From contig URVB01000006.1 of assembly GCA_900551075.1 (NCBI GenBank), positions 62,001 to 126,000 of the forward strand: a stretch of DNA of 64,000 bases, given 5' to 3'. This document shows positions 53,953 to 60,198 of this stretch, one piece after another (position 1 is the stretch's first letter; every line of letters starts with the position of its first letter). The notes under the pieces were generated by a model that was not told where the DNA came from, ran no database searches, and saw nothing but the letters and a program-made list of their open reading frames with translations. A program made the position numbers and the translations under genes. This DNA is from an uncultured Blautia sp. GTDB taxonomy: Bacteria; Bacillota; Clostridia; Lachnospirales; Lachnospiraceae.

Positions 53953-54810
53953 TTATCTGTCGCGTACTATCTTTACAGTCGCACAAAAATCCTCTTTTCC
54001 ATAGCCACGCTCCATTGCCAGGTCATATACAGATTTTGCAGCTGCTTCACCAGGCATCTCAAGTCCGCTTTCCTTTGCAAGACTCATGCAAATGTTTACG
54101 TCCTTATACATGTTTTCAATGGAAAATGCCGTGGTATAATCTTCATTTTTAATAGGCTCCGACTTGGAATCCAGATAGAAATTCTGACCGCCGCCATAAG
54201 AAATTGCAGTAGCATAGCTGTCCATATCAATGCCATATTTCTGTGCCAGTGTGTAGGTTTCATTTACACCGTTCTGAATCTGAGAAACCAGAGCATTATG
54301 ACAGATTTTCATTACCAGTCCCTTTCCATTATCGCCCATGCGGATGATGTTTTCGCCCATATAAGCCAGAATGGGAAGTGCCTTTTCGCAGGCAGCTTCC
54401 TCGCCGCCCACGTAAATTCCCAGCTTTCCGGCAATGGCAGCCGGCTTTGATTTTACAACCGGTGCGTCAACAAACTGTGCGCCTGTTTCTTTTACCATTT
54501 TGGCGATTTCCACAGAAACAGATGGATCAATGGTACTCATGTCAATGCAGAGCTTTGTTTCGTTTAATACGTTCAGGATTTCTTTATATACAGACATGGA
54601 ATGTTCAGACTTCGGAACCATTGTAATTATTATATCTGCATTTTCCGCTACCTGTACAGAACTTCCGCAGGGAACAGCGCCTTTTGATGCAAGAAGCTCT
54701 ACCTTAGCTTTTACAAAATCAAATACATATACCTTATCATCATGTTTCTTCACGATGTTCCCGCTCATTGCTTCGCCCATAATTCCCAGGCCGATAAATC
54801 CGATTTTCAT
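53953..54810 (-). CDS. 3-hydroxyisobutyrate dehydrogenase-family reductase, probable sulfolactaldehyde reductase
   Basis: A 285-residue beta-hydroxyacid dehydrogenase with N-terminal GFIGLGIMGEAM for the nucleotide and the catalytic Lys168 and Asn172 in GLVMKICHN. The loop that reads DAPVSGG in ordinary members is DAPVVKSKPAA here, so the substrate pocket is altered. E. coli YihU, which reduces sulfolactaldehyde to dihydroxypropanesulfonate, is in this family and also departs from the SGG loop. The setting between the transaldolase and isomerase genes supports the same role. Confidence 0.87.
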   Translation of the reverse strand: MKIGFIGLGIMGEAMSGNIVKKHDDKVYVFDFVKAKVELLASKGAVPCGSSVQVAENADIIITMVPKSEHSMSVYKEILNVLNETKLCIDMSTIDPSVSVEIAKMVKETGAQFVDAPVVKSKPAAIAGKLGIYVGGEEAACEKALPILAYMGENIIRMGDNGKGLVMKICHNALVSQIQNGVNETYTLAQKYGIDMDSYATAISYGGGQNFYLDSKSEPIKNEDYTTAFSIENMYKDVNICMSLAKESGLEMPGEAAAKSVYDLAMERGYGKEDFCATVKIVRDR

Positions 54811-54873
54811 TGATTGTTCTCTCCCTTTCCATTATGAAAAATCAGGCTGGCCGCATACCGCCGGCAGCCGCTT

Positions 54874-55560
54874 TTATTCTGTTACAGTATTATCCCAGGC
54901 GTTTGTGAAGGTTTCAAGACCCTGGGCAGTATACGCATGCTTCATGCAGTCTTTGTATACGGCAAGACCGGTAGTAACAATATCGGCACCCGCAACTGCA
55001 CAGTCTGCAATCTGCTTTGGAGTACGGATTGCAGCACAGATAATCTGAGTCTTTCCGTAAAAGCCGTAATTCTTGTAAATATTAACAATATCCTGAATAT
55101 ATGCCTTGCAGTCTTCGCCATTAGCCTCTTTCCAGCCAATGAACGGAGATACGAACAAGGAGCCGTTTCTTCCCGGACAGAGTGCCTGAGATGGAGAAAA
55201 TACCAGCGTTACGTTTGTGCGGATGCCTTCTTTTTCCAGTCTTCTTGCCGCAGATACTCCAGCCTCCGTACATGGAATTTTGATTACAAAGTTAGAGCTC
55301 ATTGCTGCGATTTTCTTTCCTTCTGCAACCATTTGATCAGCATCATCCAGGTGTGGATTGATTTCCACAGAAATCGGGAATTTCTCATAACCTTTCATCC
55401 CTTCCTCCTTCACCCAATCCGCCAGCTCCCTGATTACTGTCAGGAATGGCTTTCCGCTTACCATGATGTGTCTTGGATTGGTGGTTACGCCATCAATGCC
55501 AAAGGTGTTGTAAGCCTCTTTGATCTCCTCGATCCTTGCACTGTCCAAAAAAAACTTCAT
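54874..55560 (-). CDS. Transaldolase-family protein, probable sulfofructose transaldolase
   Basis: A 228-residue small transaldolase/fructose-6-phosphate-aldolase-type barrel. The Schiff-base Lys94 lies in FVIKIPCTEAG; VNIYKNYGFYGKTQIICAAIR and ADIVTTG follow. The motif normally read TTNPS is TTNPR (Arg30), a change that could place a positive charge for a sulfonate. Sulfo-TAL enzymes transfer the dihydroxyacetone unit of sulfofructose to glyceraldehyde-3-phosphate, giving fructose-6-phosphate and sulfolactaldehyde. It is the first gene of the operon. Confidence 0.88.
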   Translation of the reverse strand: MKFFLDSARIEEIKEAYNTFGIDGVTTNPRHIMVSGKPFLTVIRELADWVKEEGMKGYEKFPISVEINPHLDDADQMVAEGKKIAAMSSNFVIKIPCTEAGVSAARRLEKEGIRTNVTLVFSPSQALCPGRNGSLFVSPFIGWKEANGEDCKAYIQDIVNIYKNYGFYGKTQIICAAIRTPKQIADCAVAGADIVTTGLAVYKDCMKHAYTAQGLETFTNAWDNTVTE

Positions 55561-55578
55561 TTCTTGTTCCTCCTCTTT

Positions 55579-55773
55579 TTAATTAAAATTTTTAATCAAT
55601 TTGCCCTAAAAAATATTTATGGTTATTTCAGGATATATATGTACATTTTATCTATTTAATATCCTGTTACCACAAATATTTTATGATTTTATAATATACA
55701 CTTTCCCCTTTTCTGTCAACACCTTCCACTCGATCTTTTTCTTTTCTATATTTTATTTAAATTTATTAATCAA
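55579..55773 (-). promoter_or_regulatory. Promoter and paired AT-rich boxes of the sulfoquinovose operon
   Basis: On the minus strand, TTGACA (55714-55719) and TATTAT (55691-55696) are spaced by 17 bases. Two similar 21-base boxes, both reading TTGATTAA-AA-TTTAA-TAA with 18 identities, flank it: one upstream (55753-55773) and one in the leader (55579-55599). They could bind one regulator and form a loop, but the local AT-richness weakens the case. Confidence 0.65.
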
Positions 55774-55818
55774 TTATTGTGCAATATGTATGAATCGCTC
55801 CACTTTTGCTCTAAAAAG

Positions 55819-55962
55819 TCAATGATAGTCTGATTTACTGCAGTACATACCATTCCGTTCTTCACACTCAGGAGCCTCAGGAGATGGCACTAAAGTCTGT
55901 TCCGTCCCATCTATATTTTGCTTTTTATTGACATGTATCTGTGCTGCAACTCTGATGTTGTA
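55819..55962 (-). pseudogene. Unidentified coding remnant
   Basis: A 47-codon open stretch without a start reads RVAAQIHVNKKQNIDGTEQ, then VPSPEAPECEERNGMYCSKS. It looks protein-like and resembles the tail of a mobile-element protein, but I cannot name the family. It adjoins a transposase-like scrap on the other strand, so the block 55.8-56.1 kb is probably a decayed insertion. Nothing else is seen in the gap to 56262. Confidence 0.35.
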
Positions 55963-56031
55963 TCATTTTAGTTGACACTTTATACTCAAGGATTTGATGT
56001 ATAATCAAAGAAAAATAAGGAGGCAACTGCA

Positions 56032-56112
56032 ATGGCAAAAAAACTCGGCGGGGCAAAAGCCGCCGCTGAGTCGGGCATCCCCGAAAACACTATGTACGCA
56101 TGTACATTTTGA
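56032..56112 (+). pseudogene. Transposase (IS3 orfA-like) helix-turn-helix scrap
   Basis: A 26-codon frame reads KKLGGAKAAAESGIPENTMYA. This matches the helix-turn-helix of IS3-type orfA proteins (usually GGAKAAAELGIPENTLYxW) and then stops. AAGGAGG precedes it, and TTGACA and TATAAT lie further upstream but 22 bases apart. No terminal inverted repeats or orfB are present, so only a fragment remains. Confidence 0.5.
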
Positions 56113-56261
56113 ATGGAAAATCAACTGGCTGCAGACCTGCGACGACTGCAGGAAACATGAACCACCTAAAAAATGGCGTCACAGCTAAATACTGTGCGCC
56201 ACTCATCATCTTAACATCCTGCTTTCCGCTTACACTTCGAATCATAGAGAGGGAAGTTTTA

Positions 56262-56957
56262 TCATTGCAGCCACGGCCGTTTATTATCCAGCCAACCGTT
56301 ACGCTGCCAATATTCCTTTTCCGTTGGGCTTGAGCCCAAACCTTTTTTTTGCATCATTCGCATAATATAAAACATAAATTTTGTTTTCATACCCACACGC
56401 ACCTCTGATTTCGCTGAAAGCAATTTTACCAGCCTGGCAATATTCTTTTTTATAATCTCTTTTTTCTTTGCCGAAACCATTTCCCAATTCATAGCCTGGA
56501 CGGCTATACCATAGCTTTTCACATAAGGAACGCCCCAATAGAAAAGTGCATCTGTAATATCCTTTATTGCCGTTTTCGTACCTTTGCCTGCCGCTGTCGA
56601 AATCACAACAGCTTTTTTTGAGAACATACAGGCTCTTGGCTTATGCGACATCCAATATGTAAATGTCAGGTCAATAAATGCTTTCATAGGGGCGGATGCC
56701 CGCATGCAATAAGTCGGTGTCGTAAAAATCAGCAAATCCGCAATTTCTACCTTTTCCATAATTCGTTTCTTATCTGAATAAAAAGGACACTTTTCCTCAT
56801 CCTCAATACAGTTATAACACCCAATGCAAAAGTGTTCTAAATCTCTCGGCAGGAAAAACTCACTTACTTCACTTTCTGTAAATTGTTCCGCAAGCAGTCT
56901 GCCGATATGATAAGAACTGCCCTTATGATTCTGACCGTGTATAAGTACAATTTTCAT
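56262..56957 (-). CDS. Flavodoxin-like NAD(P)H-dependent FMN reductase
   Basis: A 231-residue flavoprotein of the NADPH-dependent FMN reductase/flavodoxin group. The FMN phosphate loop is IHGQNHKGSSYHI. CIGCYNCIEDEEKCP may bind an iron-sulfur cluster or stay as thiols. FTTPTYCMRASAPMKAFIDLT forms the flavin-ring site. It overlaps the TetR gene by four bases (ATGA), so the two are translationally coupled. It probably handles a redox-active or toxic compound sensed by that TetR. Confidence 0.87.
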   Translation of the reverse strand: MKIVLIHGQNHKGSSYHIGRLLAEQFTESEVSEFFLPRDLEHFCIGCYNCIEDEEKCPFYSDKKRIMEKVEIADLLIFTTPTYCMRASAPMKAFIDLTFTYWMSHKPRACMFSKKAVVISTAAGKGTKTAIKDITDALFYWGVPYVKSYGIAVQAMNWEMVSAKKKEIIKKNIARLVKLLSAKSEVRVGMKTKFMFYIMRMMQKKGLGSSPTEKEYWQRNGWLDNKRPWLQ

Positions 56958-57577
56958 GACCATCTGTCCCCTTCGTATATTTTATTGAATTGCCTGATAT
57001 GACGTTCAATCATCAGCAAAGCCTCACTTTCACGGTCCGGCTCTCGGTCACACATCGTCAATAACAGAAAAATTGGTGCGTAAAAATGCAATGCCATTAT
57101 TTTCTCGTCTTCTTTCATCAGTAAACCGTTCGCAGAAACCCCTGCCAGGACTGCCGCCTGATAAGACAGAGGAGCGTCAACATACTGTTTTGAAAAAAGC
57201 TCTGCAAGTTCCGAATTGCGGAATTGCTCCAGGGTAAGCATTTTCCGGAATTTCTGCACTTTATCATTGTGCAGAAAATACAAAAACAGTTCTTTCCCCA
57301 TTGTCACCAGCGTATCTTCAGAAGCAACAGAAAAGACATGCGCATCTTTATCGGCATCTCCGTCACTCAGTTTCAATTTCGCAGCCTGTTCATCATAACT
57401 CAGTTTTAATTCTTCCAATATTGCACTGAAAATGTCCTGTTTACTTTTAAAGTGTTTATACAATGACGGCGCTTTAATTCCCACTGCTGCCGCTATATCA
57501 CCGACATACACATCACTATAGCCTTTTTCCGAAAATAAAGTCAAAGCCTCTGACAGTATTTTTTCCTTTGTTGTCAT
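56954..57577 (-). CDS. TetR-family transcriptional repressor
   Basis: A 207-residue regulator with an N-terminal TetR helix-turn-helix (ILSEALTLFSEKGYSDVYVGDIAAAVGIKAPSLYKHFKSKQDIF, residues about 7-51) and a helical ligand domain. AAAGGAG precedes the ATG. It is the first gene of a two-gene unit with a flavin reductase and almost certainly represses its own promoter, which is wrapped by two copies of a CTAATT palindrome. Confidence 0.92.
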   Translation of the reverse strand: MTTKEKILSEALTLFSEKGYSDVYVGDIAAAVGIKAPSLYKHFKSKQDIFSAILEELKLSYDEQAAKLKLSDGDADKDAHVFSVASEDTLVTMGKELFLYFLHNDKVQKFRKMLTLEQFRNSELAELFSKQYVDAPLSYQAAVLAGVSANGLLMKEDEKIMALHFYAPIFLLLTMCDREPDRESEALLMIERHIRQFNKIYEGDRWS

Positions 57578-57594
57578 ATAGCAAGTCTCCTTTG

Positions 57595-57642
57595 GCTAAT
57601 TTAAATTAGCTTTATTATAGACTAATTCTAATTAGCTGTCAA
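57595..57642 (-). promoter_or_regulatory. TetR promoter with two operators
   Basis: On the minus strand, TTGACA (57637-57642) and TATAAT (57614-57619) are spaced by 17 bases. A palindrome built on CTAATT/AATTAG (57622-57635) fills the spacer. A perfect 16-base palindrome, GCTAATTTAAATTAGC (57595-57610), follows the -10 box. Binding at either site would block RNA polymerase. This is a textbook autorepressor layout. Confidence 0.88.
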
Positions 57643-57724
57643 GAATCCAGGATTTCCTTTTGAATGATCATTTGCTTGTCATCCACTTTTTTAATGTTCA
57701 CTTTGCTCATCTCCGGTTTTGGGG

Positions 57725-58081
57725 CAAAAAAAGCACCTAAGCCATTTGGGGCTTAGATGCCATTACTTTCCCGACTCCCATAATAAAAGAAAATCAGACA
57801 CCAATGCACTTTCCCTCTTATTGGTGCATTTACAGGGCAATGCTTCTTTGTCATTTAACCGGGCAGCTCCTCTCTATCGCCGCAAAAGCTCTGACGCTTT
57901 TCATTACCTATCATTTAACATGCGGAACCGGAGCTGTCTGCCCACATTCTTTACCAAAGTACATTTCTTCTTTTCCTTCTGATTGCAATTTAACTATGCC
58001 TGCGGATGTTACGCTATTGCTACAAGCACGAAACAGGCAGTTTTACTGGAACCGCCTGTTTCTCTAATCGTAGTATATCCG
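57725..58081 (-). ncRNA. Gene-free, structured stretch ending in a terminator; possible small RNA
   Basis: GCACCTAAGCC (57733-57743) and GGCTTAGATGC (57750-57760) form a strong stem. On the minus strand a seven-T run follows, a clear intrinsic terminator with no gene directly before it. Upstream are a CACCAAT/ATTGGTG stem near 57800-57829 and the pair CAGCTCC/GGAGCTG near 57865-57935. GGGCAG/CTGCCC pairs there as an alternative. No RNA family is recognised, and it could simply be the 3' UTR of the SEC-C gene. Confidence 0.3.
58030..58062 (-). other. Hairpin after the SEC-C gene
   Basis: GAAACAGGC (58030-58038) pairs with GCCTGTTTC (58054-58062). On the minus strand no T-run follows, so it is a weak terminator at best. 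It lies 20 bases after the stop of the SEC-C gene. Confidence 0.5.
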
Positions 58082-58705
58082 TTATTTTTTCCCACAACAC
58101 TTTTTGTACTTCTTACCGCTTCCGCATGGACATAGATCATTCGGATAAATTTTCTTATCTTTCACTATTGGCTGCTGGACCGACATCATAAAATCATCAT
58201 ATGAATCGTTATAATAATCCGCTGCTTCCATAGATTCTGAAAAATACTTCTGCTGTGATTCAATCCATTTCAAGTCCTCTGATATCTGTAAATGCTCTGC
58301 CAGAATTTTCGCTCTTTCAAATAGCAAACTGTTATGAATGGTACATGGAATACCTATTACCTGTTTCCGGATTAGCTTATATGCCTCTTCTGCCCCCTTC
58401 TCTTCCTGCACGCACCAGCTGAATACATTCCATGCATTCTCATTTTGCGGCTCTTTCTTCAGCCAGTTTTCAAACCACTCTTTTCCCTCTTTGCATTTTC
58501 CTACAGCATATAATTCTTCACCGATTGCCGAAAAGAAATTGCTGCTGCCGTCATATGTCCAGTCCAACAAATCCAGCACAGCATGACAAAACTCCATTCG
58601 TCTCTCATGCTCTCCGGCATTCCCCAGTTCCATTTCAAAATCCTGCAGCCAGGCATCTATCGGATAGCAATAATCCTGTTCTTCCATTAATCCGCTGACG
58701 CTCAT
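58082..58705 (-). pseudogene. SEC-C motif protein, 3' part of a frameshifted gene
   Basis: This 207-codon frame contains VSGLMEEQDYCYPIDAWLQDFEMELGNAGEHE and ends with the zinc-binding SEC-C motif DLCPCGSGKKYKKCCGKK. The frame is open upstream of its first ATG (reading RSSIEEK before it) and continues the protein encoded at 58635-59072. The two parts were one gene, broken by an extra base in TTTAAAC near 58730. SEC-C proteins are zinc-binding and of varied or unknown function. Whether the break is real or a read error is open. Confidence 0.72.
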
Positions 58706-59110
58706 CTTTTCTTCGATTGATGATCTGTTTAAATATTTCCCAGGCTTTCCACCAGTAAGCGATCAGCGATTCATTATTCGACATATCCTGTACCTCATAT
58801 CCATACTGCACAAGTTCATCCCATTCGTCCCACTCAGTGGGAATTGTATGAGCATCTTCAAAATCTATACTTTGCCGAACCAACTCCTCTAAAGCCCGCG
58901 CAAAACGTTTCTCATCATAGGGCTGATTTTCTTTCAGCACATCATAAATCTCCGTTAAAACAACAGCGCCAATTTTTTCTTTTGCCTCCCGCATAGAATA
59001 ATCCGCATCAAGCAGCTTCTGATATGCCAGTTTTGTAACAGGCGGATCATTGTCCTTCAACTGATTTTCCACTATATCTAAAATTATCTTCTTTAATCGT
59101 AAATTTCCAT
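58635..59110 (-). pseudogene. SEC-C motif protein, 5' part of a frameshifted gene
   Basis: The frame reads QLKDNDPPVTKLAYQKLLDADYSMREAKEKIGAVVLTEIYDVLKEN and WDEWDELVQYGYEV. After WEIFKQ it runs into unrelated sequence, where the 3' part should continue. At the 5' end, a good start (AGAGG, then ATG at 59108-59110) is also out of frame by one base; one more A in GGAAATTT gives MENLRLKKIILDIVENQL. The gene thus has two single-base homopolymer indels. A GTG at 59072 is the only in-frame start. Confidence 0.7.
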
Positions 59111-59135
59111 TCTCTTATCCTCTCACATCATCTCA

Positions 59136-60074
59136 TTAAAAAGTTTTCCAACATTTTTCTTTCATAAAATTAGTAATTACAGAGATATCCTCTCCCTCAT
59201 AAAATGCAACAAGAAGCCTTTTAAACTCCGGCACCTCCTTTTCCGGAATAACCAGAAAGCCCATTCCATGTGCTATCAGGTAATGATTCGCAAATATGAC
59301 AGATGCCCTCTTATTGCCATCAAGAAATATCTGCGTTTTCATACAATATAGACATAATTCTATTGCTATATCCAACACATCTTTCTGTTGTCTGGTTATC
59401 TGCGCAATCTGTTCTCTTACCATTGATTCAACTGGAAGCGGCGGTATATAACTGGACCCTCCGATGGTTACCGGCACTCCTCTGATTCTACCACCATCAT
59501 AAAAAAAGCCTTCATTTACAAGTCTTGCAATATGACAAACCATATAATAATCAGACTCACTTTGTATTACATCCGGATCAAGAATAAATTCCCATGCATG
59601 TTTCAAATTTAAAATTTTCTGTACATCTGTTGCCGACACACCATTAATTTTTCCATTTTCTATGATATCTTCTGTCTGCGGAAATGAAGTCGCCACACCT
59701 TCCAAGACTGCCTGATCATAGATATTCACCTTCATATTCACTCTGGCAAATTCGAGATTTTCAACTACCCTCTTAGGAAGTTGTTTCCCCTCATATCCAA
59801 ACTCTGCTAAAGCCTTATTAATACGTCGGATGTTCTTATTTAACTCTCTCAATTCTCTTGCATTACGTAAAAGTAATTGGTACAGCTCATCTGAATAAAC
59901 ATCCACATAAGTAGATGTCAGTTTTCCAGCAACACGTTTTCGTATATATAAATATTTATTTCCACTCTGTTCTTTAATCTCTGGATTTCCATCGTAAGGA
60001 AAAAGATTTAACCGTGCCTGATAATCAGCTCTCTGCTGTAATAATTCCTGTATCTCCGAAAAATTGGCTGCCAT
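59136..60074 (-). CDS. Fic-family protein with altered catalytic motif
   Basis: A 312-residue protein. The N-terminal part (LYIRKRVAGKLTSTYVDVYSDELYQLLLRNARELRELNKNI) is a conserved helical region. The C-terminal part is the Fic core. The motif usually HPFxDGNGR reads QIFLDGNKR near residue 254, so the catalytic His is Gln while Asp, Gly, Asn and Arg remain. It may therefore bind nucleotide without transferring AMP, or use another reaction. Four copies of a GGGAACTTT box lie directly upstream, as in autoregulated toxin-antitoxin-like genes. No partner antitoxin gene is seen. Confidence 0.82.
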   Translation of the reverse strand: MAANFSEIQELLQQRADYQARLNLFPYDGNPEIKEQSGNKYLYIRKRVAGKLTSTYVDVYSDELYQLLLRNARELRELNKNIRRINKALAEFGYEGKQLPKRVVENLEFARVNMKVNIYDQAVLEGVATSFPQTEDIIENGKINGVSATDVQKILNLKHAWEFILDPDVIQSESDYYMVCHIARLVNEGFFYDGGRIRGVPVTIGGSSYIPPLPVESMVREQIAQITRQQKDVLDIAIELCLYCMKTQIFLDGNKRASVIFANHYLIAHGMGFLVIPEKEVPEFKRLLVAFYEGEDISVITNFMKEKCWKTF

Positions 60075-60089
60075 TTTCTTACTCCTTTA

Positions 60090-60187
60090 TAGGGAACTTC
60101 TGTATTATATATATTACCAAAAAGTCCCCTATATTTCAATAATGGTATAGGGAACTTTTTAATCATATTATACTCTAAAAGTTCCCC
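60090..60187. repeat. Four alternating GGGAACTTT-type boxes upstream of the Fic gene
   Basis: Boxes at 60090-60100 and 60147-60160 read AGGGAACTT on the plus strand. Boxes at 60118-60130 and 60177-60187 are in the opposite orientation (AAAAGTCCCC, AAAAGTTCCCC). The middle two form a 14-bp hairpin with one mismatch, followed on the minus strand by TTTTTGG, so it can also terminate the subtilisin transcript. The start-to-start spacing of about 28-30 bases suggests binding on one helical face. Confidence 0.6.
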
Positions 60188-60198
60188 AATTATACTAT

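Noticed and set aside
55971..56005. TTGACA and TATAAT before the transposase scrap as a working promoter
   Set aside because: The spacer is 22 bases, too long for normal sigma-A use, and only a fragment follows.
57825..57850. SRP-RNA-like GCCCTGTAA segment
   Set aside because: Only this short string matches. The rest of the Alu and S-domain structure is absent, so it is coincidence.
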